Shown in pieces: positions 43,660 through 55,410 of a stretch of DNA of 64,000 nt (its first letter is position 1; every line of letters begins with the position of its first letter). The notes under the pieces were generated by a model that made no database searches, was not told the DNA's origin, and was given only the letters and a program-made list of their open reading frames with translations. The stretch is from Nematostella vectensis (taxonomy: Eukaryota; Cnidaria; Anthozoa; Actiniaria; Edwardsiidae): positions 6,866,998 to 6,930,997 of the forward strand of contig NC_064045.1 in NCBI RefSeq assembly GCF_932526225.1, in the 5' to 3' direction. The position numbers were made by a program, and so were the translations under genes.

Positions 43660-46600
43660 AAGTCAAGGGGCCAGTGATCGTGTGTATATTGTAATAGTTT
43701 CAGTTTTCAGTTTGTTTGTTTTACCAGAAAAAAAAAACCGACAAACACTGTACGAACACGAAACAAGCAAGCCAGCAATAGAGCAAAACTGTATATATCA
43801 TTGATCGAGAAACGATTGCAGACGAGATTTAAAGACAGAAATACTATTGCTGGTAATTCAGCTCACAAGGAAAAACAATAAGGCAAGAAAAAAAAGCAAA
43901 CTGTAAAAGCTTATGTGTCTAATTTCTTCATCAATTGGCGCAGCACGCAGAAAGGCAGTCTGGCAGTCAGGGCCAAGAATAGTCAAATTAAAATACTATT
44001 TATCTGGAAGCAGCATGAAAAGTTCAATCATTTTCTAAAGTTTGGATACGAATGAGACTTTTTGGTACTTTCATATAACAGTGTGACCCTTATAATTTGA
44101 ACACTGATAACTTCCGGCTAACCTAAACTGACTTAAAGTCCAGTCACAGTCATATTGCTACTCTGATAACTCGAATCCCCACGAACTCGAACTGGCTTTA
44201 AGTTCCATACAGCCTTTTCTGTACTCGGATAACACGTTAAACACCGTTGTGTTCAAGTTAAAAGGGTTTACCATATACAGTGCCCTAGCAGGCATTGACA
44301 AATTGGGGGGGGGCACGATGCAGAAACAATAAAAAAAAAATACTGGGGGCACATCACGCCCCTACTGGTAATATCTTTATATTTTTATAATCATTGTAGG
44401 GGGGTCATGTACACCCATTTCCCCTTCCCCCTGCTATACACGTGTTAAAAGCTGCTATCTGAAAGACTGAAGACAACCAAGTTGCTCTACTTGAATAAAA
44501 ATAAGCATTTTTGGCATATTACAGTTAAAAAATCACTTCTGTACTTCAAAGTACACATTGTATAATAAATATATAAAATATATAGTAATTTGCTGATTGA
44601 TTATAAGAGAATCTATGCTTCCACTCTAAGTTATTCCCAGCTTGACCTTAGAATACTGAGAGACTGAAATACAAAAAAAGCCTAAAGTTTCTAACAATTT
44701 AATGCTATCATTTTATTAGTTTTTGGTGGTTTGCGAGTGGGATTATTAATAATACAGCAGCTTTCCTAACAGTAAGATAACAGTTTATATTAGACACTTT
44801 TTTTGAAAAGTAATAATACCCACCACAAAATTCTGGCAGCAGGGCAATGAAATATTATTTTGTATTTTCCATAAGAATTTTGGTGCCCAATTAATAATAG
44901 TGGCTTATTTTGAAATTTTGTATGGTGGGCCAATACAATAGTAAAAATTAGACAGAGGAAGCCAATAAAAATAACCCCCTTATCATATACTTACAAAAAT
45001 ATGTGTGTGAAAATTAAATTGTTGACAAAGTTTGTTGTAAAATAGATGCACCTCCTTATAAAGAAAAGGGTTCTATTAGCAACTGAGCCCTACCCACCCC
45101 CCTTCCTCCCATGTGACCACCCCCTCCCCTTTAAACTATGGAAGCAGGACAACAAAATTATAAGGAAATGACCAACAGGGGCGTGGCTGTACCCCCTCCC
45201 CCCCAACATTTTCTTAATGTTTCTGTATTGTTCTCCCCAATCTTTTTTGGCTGCCACGGTTCTGGGAGGGAAGTAAATAGGCTTTAAATAGCATGTTTTA
45301 AAGGTTAAAGACAAAGGAATTGATATAGAAATAGAAATATTAAAATTCTAGAATTTAAATTGCACATTTTCAAAATATTTAACCAAATTTTGCTTTCTTT
45401 AAGAGATTTGCCATAGAAAAGCTTCAGTTGTTATTATAACAGAATGGCACATCCAGGATACTTCACAGGGTGACTCAATTTATTCAAACAATAAAAATGT
45501 TCTCTAAGCCAATAGCAAAAAGCAAAATCGAATATGACAACTTTAAAGTACACAAGAATTAGACCTATTAGGCATATTCATATTCTCTACAGCCAGAACA
45601 AAATTTATCATAAAATCAAATACAGTACACATTAATTTAAATTGAAAAAAAAAAAATTTGAAACAGCATGTGAGCAATGAATTAGAATTAGACCTATTAG
45701 GCATATTCATATTCTCTACAGCCAGAACAAAATTTATCATAAAATCAAATACAGTACACATTAATTTAAATTGAAAAAAAAAAATTGAAACAGCATGTGA
45801 GCAATGTGTTGGGCATACAAATAATACATGCAAGGAATTAAAAAAAAATCATAAGCTTATGATTAAAAAAAATCATAAGCTTTTAGTTTTTAGCTCTCAA
45901 TGTATCATTCTATTTAAACTATTATTATCTAATATGCAATCAACCTAATAATATTATTATACTTTAAAGTATATGTCAATGTACACTTGGAAAATTTCAA
46001 GGCTGAAAACCTGAGGATTCTCAGATAACCATGACAGTTGGTTACTATGCCAGGAGGGGAAAGGGTGGAGGAAGGGGCTTCATTGACGAGAGTGATCATC
46101 CAATCTTCTTAGGAGTTATTCAAAGATTCCATGGATTTTGCTATCCCTAGTTAACACTTATAAGGGAGGTGAGTAATTTTTGTGGCTGTATTGTCAGTAA
46201 CTGAACGGTAGTCCACATCTCTCAGGATTAAAAATTGCTTTGATCAACACCCAGCATGCTATCAATAAGGGAAAGAATCACTGACCACACTGTCATTGCT
46301 ATCCCTTAGGGTTTAATTTATCTTACTGATGAGAGAAAGGGAGAGAGAAATTTAATTGTAATTCATTGACTGTGACTGGTGTGATGAATGTTTCAGTGCA
46401 AATGCAATCTATGCAAACGTCATGTACAGTGGGGTAACAGCTTTGAAATTCAATCTGTCCTACAGTAAAAACAGATCAATGTTATATTGCTTGATTACAC
46501 TGAAAACTGAATTCATCAAAATGATAAGATATTTCAGTATACAAATTAAAAACCAAACAGCAGATTTGACCAATCTTTAAAAAGAATTTTAAGGCACCAC

Positions 46601-47999
46601 ACTTTAATCTAAATAAAATTAATTTCACGGCTGGGTGCAAGACTACCCCGCAACAACTGTGATCCTTATGTTTTCAAACCACATTAGAGAAGAATATTTG
46701 AAATAAAAGCTATGGAGCTTATAAGGAAGGTCAAAGTGAAACAAAACATACAATAGGTAATAAAATTTCAATTTAAGTATACAATCTTACTAGTAGATAT
46801 AATAATAGAAGTAGATGAAGAATTTAAAATTTCTTATTATCTTTTCAAAAGGAACAGCGAAATTTGACAAAAACCAAATTTGTCTAAAATCCTTGCTTAT
46901 GTAAAAATTTGCCTGACATTTCGGTAGCATACAAGGCAAAAGAATTTCATGGCTGCCAAAACTTTCAGAAAATTTTGGATATTGTCAGATGTTTTCTCAA
47001 ATTTCAGCAAATCAATACTGTAACAGAGAACTCAGAAGCTATAAATTGAAAACAATAGGTAATTTGTCTGAAGGCAGACCTCTTTTTCTTCTTAACTGTA
47101 CTTGGTGGGAGTTATTGGCATCTAAATATTATGAAACTAATATTAAATGTTGAACTTTTAAAATTTTACAATCCCAAATAAAATGCCAGAATAACATTTC
47201 TTTTACACATTTTTTGTCTAAATGATTAAAATCATATTAAAATTTTTTCCTCTATATAATATTATCAAAAAACAGGGGTATATCAGCAAATTAAGATGAC
47301 CAGCCATGGTTGACTGCAGTAAAATGATAACATTTATATTTTACAAACATTACCAAGTAGTTTCAAATTGCTGGAATTATGTTCAACATTTCAACTTGGG
47401 CCTGGGTAGCAGTTTTAGTCACATAAATTTGTAATAAGTGTTAAATACGGATCAATCGACATTTTTTTAACATGTGTGAGTGCAGCAAGTTTAAACAAAT
47501 CTCCTTGAGAAAAAAAAAACAACGAATATCACTTACAACTTACTTCCAGAATATTTGAAATTCAAATTTTTTGATTAAAATATCTGCCGTATACCAATTC
47601 ATTTGCATTCATTTTACAACAAGAAATAAAACGTCATTTATAAATTTCAAAGGCCTATATACCTCAAACTTCTGAAGCTGTGAACATTTGTCATACGATC
47701 CGCAATTCACTAATAAGTAAAACACATAAGTTACATGGTCGTGACCGTGAGGTCGTGTGCGCTTACAAACACACATTTAGGAGAAAAAGAAAGAGCCATA
47801 ACACAAATAAATAAGAACCAATAATTTATTCTACAAAGGAGAGGGTAAGTGTTAATGTATTACCCTGAAATGGTCACAGTAGCGCACTTTATAAAGAACA
47901 AGATTCAAACATGAACCATCTGGGCTGGACGCCAAAATGCTTTTAAATTCAACATATCGTGAGGATCAAATTTGCTTTCAATGTCAAATTGGTACTTAC
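43660..47999. other. AT-rich intron or intergenic DNA
   Basis: 4.3 kb between the helix-turn-helix exon and the giant zinc-finger exon. It contains G-rich dispersed repeat copies (about 44286-44445 and 45085-45260) and a 125-base tandem duplication (45556-45680 and 45683-45804). No conserved coding exon was found. It is probably one intron if the fusion model holds. Confidence 0.5.
45556..45804. repeat. ~125-bp tandem duplication
   Basis: Two nearly identical copies starting GAATTAGACCTATTAGGCAT; the differences lie in an A-tract. Confidence 0.9.
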
Positions 48000-48329
48000 T
48001 TGTAGTTTAAGGTCTCTTACTATGAAGGCAACACGTCTTCTTGTTACGTGAATATGGTGTTTTCTTCTCAGAGATTTCCAAATGTTTCGGTACCCGGGAA
48101 GTTCCCCGTTTATTGAATACATCATTTCGCCGCGAATCGCTTCAATGAGTTTACCATCAGAAATCGCATCTTTCCTTCGTAAGCCATAATTTTTTAATCG
48201 GCGCTTGAGTGTCGAAGTACTGATGTTTATACCATGCTTGTGATTCAGGGTTTCTACGATAGCCCTGTTTTCGAATCCTTCGTGAAAGTAGGCTTCGATG
48301 AGCGAGCGGATATTTCCCTCCTCAGCCAT
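48000..48329 (-). CDS. Transposase/integrase-type helix-turn-helix exon, 110 codons
   Basis: From ATG 48329 an open frame reads MAEEGNIRSLIEAYFHEGFE, then HKHGINISTSTLKRRLKNYG and LPGYRNIWKSLRRKHHIHV. This is the N-terminal helix-turn-helix region of a cnidarian and vertebrate family whose full members continue into an integrase-like catalytic domain (known family pattern, recalled not searched). The exon ends after VRDLKLQ at a consensus donor, CAA then GTAAGT, phase 0. No integrase catalytic exon is recognised in the 4.3 kb downstream; the next acceptor with an open phase-0 frame on this strand that I found is the giant zinc-finger exon at 43652. It may be the first coding exon of that gene, or an orphan exon. 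The earlier in-frame GTG at 48395 is not used as the start. Confidence 0.7.
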
Positions 48330-48395
48330 TTTGATTCGCGAGCCGCCAGCACTACCCAGTATGCCTCGCGCGCCTCTCGATTTTAGGGAAAACAC

Positions 48396-48720
48396 GATAA
48401 GTGTGATAGGTGATGAATTGTCTCTTGTCAGCTATCATTCTCAAAATTCGTCAATACACCAAAACCCCGTTAACTGGAATGTGGATATCTCCCAGCTTTC
48501 ACGAACTTAGCTCGATTTCCCTCTATACTACCAAATTTCCATTCAGTTTCACTCCGAATGCTCGAAGTAAAAAAATCTGGATCATTTTATTGGATTCTTT
48601 AACTCTTTTTCTTCAAACTTACCTGGATAAATATTCGTGATTTATATAACATCGATTTTTCAATCGACCGCGAAACTCGAATCCCTGGCTGCTAACACGA
48701 GCTATTTATGTTTATCTCCC
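48396..48720. other. Flank, no gene seen
   Basis: Likely upstream region of the helix-turn-helix exon. No repeat or coding signal recognised. Confidence 0.4.
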
Positions 48721-49100
48721 TCAGAGAGTTTGAGTAAGGGGGAATCCACACCCTTTACATGCCCCCTCCCCTCCCCCCACGCGTATGTCGCCTTGAAAAA
48801 GACGTTTTGAAGGAGTGAGAATTTTACAGACGTCAGATACAGGTTTCTTTACTTATATTTTAGACAATGTTTATCGTTAATACACAACAAGAGCGCTTTA
48901 GACTGGTATTGTAATAAAAACCAGCTTGTGTATCCAAGGTTTTGAATTTGAACTTTCAGCGAAAGTGTTTTTAAAAAATACTAACAATGTAGGAATATCT
49001 AAAGCTGACAACCCCTTCCCCCCTCCCAGGCGTTAGGGTTGACGCCTTTGCTTTTATATCTGCACGATTGCGAGGGCTGTAGGACAGATTTGTCAACATA

Positions 49101-49397
49101 CACCTATTTCAAAAATGGTTGTCAGTGCAAATGGCGAATGGCAAATAGTAAATGGCAGTTCTAAGCCCGAACGGTGCTTCTGGGTACTAATCATTCGTAA
49201 AGTTAAAGGTGTTAAATAAAGTCTAGCAATGTCAGAGACATACATTGATGATCTTAAATGGATAATTGTTTGATTTATCTATTTTCTTCAGCATTTAGTA
49301 GAAATTTAATGAGACCCATGGTTCCTTACGGCCCTAGAACTGCCATTTGCCAATCGTCATTTGCCGTTTCGCACTGACAACGTTTTTTGAAATAGGT
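49101..49397. mobile_element. MITE interrupting the duplicated BTB 3' flank
   Basis: Arms starting CCTATTTCAAAAATGGTTGT are inverted at 49330-49397 (GACAACGTTTTTTGAAATAG). The uninterrupted sister sequence at 51262-51275 shows the pre-insertion state, with TA at the junction. Short phrases (GCAAATGGCGAA) recur near 300-345. Confidence 0.8.
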
Positions 49398-49485
49398 ATA
49401 TACACGAATACATGCAACGTTATAAATGAGTTGGAGGAAAAAAAAAGATAAGTTGTCACAGTCCATTTCCATTTTTTATAAAATG

Positions 49486-49790
49486 TCAATACGAAAAGTG
49501 AAATACAGGGAACTGGACCCCTTCAACTCTAGTACGATTTTCGGATGATGGGGAACCCATAAAAGTGATTTCAATATCTCCATTTCTCACAACTCTCCGC
49601 CCTGTCTGCCAACACAAGGATTTAGGACCATTTATCCATGCTCTCAAAGTGTAAGTTGTATTGGGATGTATGACCACACGCTGATCAAAGGTAACCTCTG
49701 GTAACCAGCGCAGTAATAAGTGTATTTGAGAAATTACGCTGCTCCTGTTGGTAGACTAGTGCTCCATTTCTTCATCTCTCCTCGGTCACC
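49486..49790 (-). pseudogene. BTB-PHR gene 3' fragment
   Basis: It encodes the end of a PHR domain parallel to the intact gene at 51345: TTYTLRAWINGPKSLC, NGDIEITFMGSP and GVQFPVFHFSY, then TGA at 49486-49488. Upstream, NFSNTLITAL is in another frame from LPEVTFDQRV, so a frame disruption exists near 49705, and similarity ends around 49790 without the BTB or BACK regions. A dead partial duplicate. Confidence 0.88.
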
Positions 49791-50094
49791 AAGACGTGGT
49801 GTTTGGTTGTATGATTGCATTTTTAGACTTATAAATGTATATCAAGTTTAGCCTCGTTCAGGCGTCTTGTGACAGCCCTCTGTTGTCTGCGATAAGCTTC
49901 CCCAACAAGGCGAGCGGCAAATCGAAAGTGACGTCATCAACCGACAAGCCGATCAGCCACGGGCTATAGGATAATTTGACTCCGAAATGAAGTCCAATGT
50001 CGTGTTATTGTTGAATAAAGATGTATTTGCCTTGGTTTCGCTCCTACGACAAGCTCTGTCTCTACGAGCTTGCAACCTTGCAACCCTTGCAACG

Positions 50095-50292
50095 ACGCGC
50101 TATGTAACCGCCGCCGCCGCCTGGTAAATGAGTTACTCGACCCCCAGCGGCGCGTCTTTTCCTTCCCCATTATAAAATATTAGTCAAATAACCAGAAGAA
50201 GAACCTTCAGAAGACAACATATTACTAACTTCGCTCCTATTTGTTGTCAGTTGCTCATTTACCAGGCGGCGGCGGCGGTAACATAGCGCGTT
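50095..50292. mobile_element. Inverted repeat with (GCC)n arms
   Basis: CGCTATGTAACCGCCGCCGC plus CTGGTAAATGAG and its inverse ending ACATAGCGCG form arms of about 40 bases around a 110-base centre. It is likely a MITE; a role as a structured RNA cannot be excluded. Nothing else is seen in 49791-50860. Confidence 0.65.
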
Positions 50293-51344
50293 TCTATTTT
50301 TATAATAGATTCGCGCGAGGTTTCGATTACGTTCTTCAGTTTTTTCCTGAACCACTTAATCAAACATCTCAGTAAATTAAAGAGAAAATATAACAGTAAA
50401 TTTAACAGCTTATTCCTTCATTTAAATCACTCTTACAAATGTGGCATTACCTTATTACAAATGTGGCCACTATTACAAATGTGGCCTCAACACACCTCCT
50501 AGCCTCATCAAATACCATTACTTAAATACCCACACCTCCCCACACGCTATATTCCTTATCTTCAGTTTTTTAACTGTCTTCATTAGCCTTACATAAACAT
50601 TTACCTGGTATCTTCTACTGTCCCGCTATCGTCCCCAAATTGATTATGGCTAAACTATATAGGAAACATGAGTGAAAAACCTATAATTCTAAAAATATAA
50701 TAGCGTGCATTTACTCAACCCTTCACTCTCCATTTAGCATGGTGCTATACTAAGATACTAGGAACTATGAGGCACCATTTTTAAAGAAGGTTATGAGGTG
50801 GAAATGGGAAAGGTCATCAGAAAAATACGTACAAAAAGTGTATGTAGAAAACATAAATTTTTAACACCCACCCCCTCTACATGCCTCCCCCTCCCTCCAA
50901 CGCGTATATCACCTTGAAGACGTTTTGAAGGAGTAAGAATTGTAGAGACGTCAAATACAGGTTTTTTACTTGTATTTTAAACAATATTTACAACAATATT
51001 TAATACAAACAAGACCGCTTTAGACTAGTATTGTAATTCTGAGAAGTTTATGTCATCTACATGAGAAATTAAAAATCAGCTTGTGCTTCCAAGGTCCTGA
51101 ATTTGATCTTTCAGTGAAAGTGTTTTCGAAAATACTAAAAATGTAATAAACAACTAAAACTGTAATGTCTAAAGCTGAGTAGCCCCTCCACCTCCCAGGC
51201 GTTAGGGTTGACGCCTTTGCTTATACATCTGCACGATTGCAAGGGCAGTAGGACAGATTTGTTAACATATACACAAATATATGCAACGGTATGAATGAGT
51301 TGGAGGAAAAAAAAAATTAGTTGTCACACTGCAATTCTGTTTTT

Positions 51345-52658
51345 TTAATAAATGTAGTGAAATACAGGGAACTGACCTCCTTCAGCTCCAGAATTCCAAA
51401 ATCTGTCTGGGGAATCCATAAAATTAAACTCAACATCTCCATTTATCACAACTGACAGCCCTTTCTGCCCAGAACAAGTATCTGGACCATCGATCCATGC
51501 TCGCAAGATGTGAGTTGAATAGGGCTCTATGAGCACAGGGTAATCAAAGGTGACTACAAATCCAGGGCAGTCATGTCCTAGCATGGTTATATGTGTACTT
51601 GAGAAATTACGATTCTTCTGTTTGTAGACTGGTTGTCCATCTCTTTCTATTTTTAAACTTACTTTATATGTGTTTCCTAGACTACCAAACAATGTGACTG
51701 CTGACAGTTCAATCTCTGTATTGACTTCAAAGCAAATAGAATGTTCATTGTAAGTGCGGTATGACGGCGTATGGCTAACTGAAGTAAACCTTGTAACAGA
51801 GGATGAAACTCCCCTTATTTTCAAGCCTCTTGATGTTGCTCTGAAAAGGACAGAGCCCTTCTCTTTTGGTAGCACATAGTGGGCAAAAAGATCAACGATC
51901 TCTTCCCTGTTGAGAATATCTTTTGGCAGCACATGTTTGACAAATTGTTCTTGGGAAATCAACGGAAATCGAAGCCGCCTAATGGCTTCCTCACCAAGAA
52001 CATTCCTCTTAGATTCACCATCCACACCCAGTCCCTCACTTGAAGTCTGCTGCTCTGCCCAGCGATCCACAGCCTTGAATAACTCCAACTCTTCGATCAT
52101 CAGCTCATCCCTATCTAAGATGTCACACAACAGCTCTCGCGTGACACTCAGGAATGCATCAGACATCACGACTTCCTCGGTTGTCTCGTCTACCAGTTTC
52201 CAACAATGGCGCTGTAGATTTTCATCCTGTATTTTCATGATTTCTGGAAGGACAAAAAGCACGTCTTTCGCCTCAAGATTTTCTTGCAGGAACTGGGTAC
52301 ACTTCTCATTCAACCCTGGCAAAATGTACTTCTCTGCAAGGTACATAACCGACATCACATTACTTCCGGTTAGTTCCACCTCGTCGAAGTAAGCGTATCT
52401 CAGCATTTCGCTCAAGGCCTCGGCAGTACAGTCGGTGAGGCTGACTTTTCGACTTGATTCAGCCATTGCCCCGTGGAACATCGCTTCAAACACGGGGCTG
52501 CTGACAGCAAGCACATATCGATGTGCGGGAATACTGATTTTCACACCGGCGCTAGTGCACACCAAGAACTCCACGTCGCTGAGTACGGGGTTTTTCCACA
52601 TATGCTTTCCTCGTTCCTTTATCGTTTTAAAAGCCGGTTGCCACGCATTGGAAGACAT
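51345..52658 (-). CDS. BTB-BACK-PHR protein (BTBD1/2/3/6-like), 437 aa
   Basis: An intact single coding exon. Domains: BTB/POZ, residues about 24-130 (LSDVEFLV, IPAHRYVLAVSSPVFEAMFH, EMLRYAYFDEVEL); BACK, about 135-245 (CTQFLQENLEAKDVL, ELFKAVDRWAE); PHR, about 285-437 (FTSVSHTPSYRTYNEHSICF, RAWIDGPDTCSG, FPVFHYIY). This is the BTBD3/BTBD6 architecture, in which the BTB and BACK domains bind Cullin-3 and the PHR domain recruits substrates for ubiquitination in the cytoplasm; family roles include neural differentiation and topoisomerase binding. Length is close to the vertebrate members. The ATG at 52658 is followed directly by the conserved BTB lead-in. A broken partial copy lies 1.6 kb downstream. 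Which BTBD orthologue it is cannot be settled here. Confidence 0.92.
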   Translation of the reverse strand: MSSNAWQPAFKTIKERGKHMWKNPVLSDVEFLVCTSAGVKISIPAHRYVLAVSSPVFEAMFHGAMAESSRKVSLTDCTAEALSEMLRYAYFDEVELTGSNVMSVMYLAEKYILPGLNEKCTQFLQENLEAKDVLFVLPEIMKIQDENLQRHCWKLVDETTEEVVMSDAFLSVTRELLCDILDRDELMIEELELFKAVDRWAEQQTSSEGLGVDGESKRNVLGEEAIRRLRFPLISQEQFVKHVLPKDILNREEIVDLFAHYVLPKEKGSVLFRATSRGLKIRGVSSSVTRFTSVSHTPSYRTYNEHSICFEVNTEIELSAVTLFGSLGNTYKVSLKIERDGQPVYKQKNRNFSSTHITMLGHDCPGFVVTFDYPVLIEPYSTHILRAWIDGPDTCSGQKGLSVVINGDVEFNFMDSPDRFWNSGAEGGQFPVFHYIY

Positions 52659-53600
52659 CTTATGAGGAGTTTGAGGATGGATATATAAAAAACAATCCAG
52701 TGAGTGCGCGACGAGTCAACAAGAAGACGGAACTGACCAAGACGAGAACACAAACTCAGCAGTTTCACTTTCATCTCGGCACCAGGCTCTGCTCGATCTC
52801 GGAGAAACAGCAAATGTGCAGCTTTTCATTGGTTGTCGAAGAACTCGGGAGCTTAGCTTCCCGGATTACGCATCTGCACTCTGTTAATTAAAGGACTCTC
52901 TTATATTAAAATCGGTCACTATTTTTGTAACTTTAATTCGCGTTATGTATTGTAAACATACGGTACGGTCACCTTTATTGACGTGACGTGGTGGTCACAT
53001 AGGAGGGTCCCAAATGGCGGAATTATACACAATAAAATTGTTAACCAATCCCACCCGACGCACACAGACAAAATGAGCCCTCTAACGGAGGGGATGGGAC
53101 TCGGATATGACCGAGGCTGTAGTACAAATACATATTGAATATTGAGAAGTAAGATCAATAAATTCAATGCTTTCATCTTTATAAATCATAATAAAGATTA
53201 CTTCCAGATCTTCAATTTTCCGTGCATAGTTCATCATGGGATTATACTGATACCGTTTATGGATCAACCGGAACACGTAAAAATAAACTTTTACAGTTGT
53301 GGAGCATTTCAACAACAGATCCAACACCTCTCAGATTTAAAAATAGTGTTTTTTACGTGAGCGGCACTGCGTTGATTGACGATCAAAATACCCGATCAAA
53401 AAACTGCCCCTTCAGTAGTGCCAAATTTCACTCTCTTGGGCTTAAACTGCCAGAGTCAAAATAATAAAAAAAAATAGAAAATAAAATTGTTAGAACTCAA
53501 ATGGATGCTAGTGTGTTTATCCATTAAATAACCCTAATTAACCCCTTTCATTCTAAGTTCAAACGTTGTATTATCCATGAGCCGTTTCCAAAGCCAGAGC
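52659..53600. other. Upstream region of the BTB gene, no other gene
   Basis: No convincing coding frames. GC-balanced sequence to about 52880 may be promoter or 5' UTR. Confidence 0.4.
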
Positions 53601-53605
53601 CGTAG

Positions 53606-53718
53606 CATGCCTCGAAAGATCGGGGGGGAGGGGGGGGGGCACAAAACAGAAACATTAAGAAAATTTTTTGGGGGAGGGGCACGTGCCACCAGTTCCCTGC
53701 CCCCTGTTTTACGGCCCT
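53606..53718. repeat. G-rich dispersed repeat, copy
   Basis: Family copy containing ACAGAAACATTAAGAAAATT and ending TTTACGGCCCTG. Confidence 0.65.
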
Positions 53719-53989
53719 GAATGCAAATGCGGATGTTACTAAAACGGGGATGTTAGGGTTAGGGTCCTGTTCCCCGCTCCCTGTTCCCCACTCCCCTTTC
53801 ACCGTATTAGTTATCATCCTGCAAATACATGCAAATAAAGATAAAACAATTGACTTGATTTATTTGCATTGGATACGGCTAATGGATAAGTAGTATTCAG
53901 TTACACCTTTTCCTGGTTGTCGAATAGTGAAAATGAATGTGAAGAAAATGCAATTGTGTGCACTCAATCATGTAAAGTTTGTGTTTTTC

Positions 53990-54101
53990 CTTTCAGTTCA
54001 AATGATTTTCCTTTCATATTCGCTGAAATGACAGTACATTGGCGTAAATGTTTGTAATTTTGGCTGACTGTGTATTTCTCGGTAATGAAAAGCAAAAGGT
54101 G
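53990..54101. mobile_element. Degenerate relative of the 17.9-kb transposon end
   Basis: TGTATTTCTCGGTAATGAAA then AGCAAAAGGTGTA parallels the right TIR end at 19820-19850 (TTCCTGGTAATGAACAGCAA then AAGGTGTA). An opposite end was not found, so this is a fragment or a diverged non-autonomous copy. Confidence 0.6.
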
Positions 54102-54423
54102 TAGTATCAGTTGAACAAGTTTGATCAAAATCGAAGACTTTTCCGTTTTTCAATATGGTCGGTTTTCTGTGAGAACCGCTCTTAATAAAGTTCCCATTAA
54201 ATTTAATGAACATATCAGTAAATTCAATAACTTTATTTGAAATACTATTCATAGTATTTACACGACTCGTATGATAAAGAGAAACATACTTTACTCAAAA
54301 AATTCTTGATTATATATTTCTAAAATTTTGCGTTTCATAAGAGAGCGAGGTGTCATTTTAGTGTTTTATTTTCCATCTCTATACTAGGGATGAATGGTGT
54401 ATCTAAGAATCAGCAAATGTGCC

Positions 54424-54520
54424 CTGGTTCCAGAGTCTCCTTCTCTCGGTTTAGTGGCTCGTCTTACAACAACGGCGTCTATCTCTTACGAGACACTAAA
54501 CCAAGTAAAGGAGACTCTAG
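54424..54520. mobile_element. Short hairpin element
   Basis: CAGAGTCTCCTTCTCTCGGT and its imperfect inverse CCAAGTAAAGGAGACTCTAG form arms of about 30 bases. Confidence 0.5.
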
Positions 54521-54595
54521 AGCTAGAATTTTTTTAGCGATGCAGCATGGGAAGGGTCTGTCTGCCCCAATTCCCATAACTACCCAACCTATATT

Positions 54596-54722
54596 ACACC
54601 ACAGCTAACCCACCTATGGGACCACAGCCAACCCAACTATGGCACACCACAGCCAACCCAACTATGGCAAACCACAGCCAACCCAACTATGGCACACCAC
54701 AGCCAACCCAGCTATGGCGCTA
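54596..54722. repeat. ~26-bp minisatellite, five copies
   Basis: Units of CACAGCCAACCCAACTATGG plus CACAC. Open frames across it are not genes. Confidence 0.85.
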
Positions 54723-55034
54723 TTGCCACCCAAACTATTCTGTCACAGCTCCCCCCTTTCCCACCCCTACCCCCTACTTATTGCACTACCGATTATTATG
54801 AAGATTGATCACGATACCTACGGGGGTGGTCTGATATTTCTTCCAAGTATATAACTTAAACTATTTTCCATGTTATGGAACGTTGTCAATAGTGTTCTAT
54901 ACGACATTTCTTTCTTCCTTGCTTCCTTTTCTTCTTTTAATGTTTTTATACGTTTTTATTTCTTCTTTCTTCCTTCCTTTGTTTTTTTTATGGACCATGG
55001 GAAATTGAATAAAACGGCATTATCTACTGGGGGA

Positions 55035-55410
55035 GAAGTAAACTACTACTCTGATTGGTCGGATAACTTTCCATGTTACCACATTTCTGATTGGTCCAAT
55101 GAAGCCACATGAATTCCTGGCTCTGGTGATTGGCCACACAGCCAAGTGGTCAAATAACGTCCCTGTGATTGGTCAAAAGAATCCTCATGTAACCCCGTGT
55201 TTCTTTTGTGTGACCATTTTTATGGACTAATTGTATTCTCATATCCGATTGCTTGGTTATGTGGAAGTCTTTGATTGGTGGTATCTCTAACGGTCGGATT
55301 TATGGACATCTCGGATTGGTCTTATTCCTAATATGGTCAGATGTATGGACGTTTTTGATTGGTCTTTTCCCTAATGGTCGGATGTATGGACGTCTTGGAT
55401 TGGTCTAGAC
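55035..55410. repeat. Degenerate repeat rich in ATTGG (CCAAT) next to the BAIAP2 stop
   Basis: About a dozen GATTGGTC-type phrases spaced 25-45 bases apart. The units nearest the gene (TGGTCGGATGTATGGACGTC, TTGGATTGGTCT) run to the stop codon at 55405. On the minus strand these are CCAAT boxes in the 3' flank or UTR of the BAIAP2-like gene. Confidence 0.7.

Larger units (their letters stand above)
48725..49790. repeat. Segmental copy of the BTB-gene 3' region
   Basis: 48725-49100 and 49398-49790 match 50865-51620 (for example GGCGTTAGGGTTGACGCCTT and ATGAGTTGGAGGAAAAAAAA occur in both). The copy is split by the element at 49101-49397. It holds the 3' flank and the last part of the PHR coding region. 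Confidence 0.85.

Noticed and set aside
48330-48395. Upstream extension of the helix-turn-helix frame
   Set aside because: It would need GTG as start; the ATG at 48329 precedes the conserved region directly.
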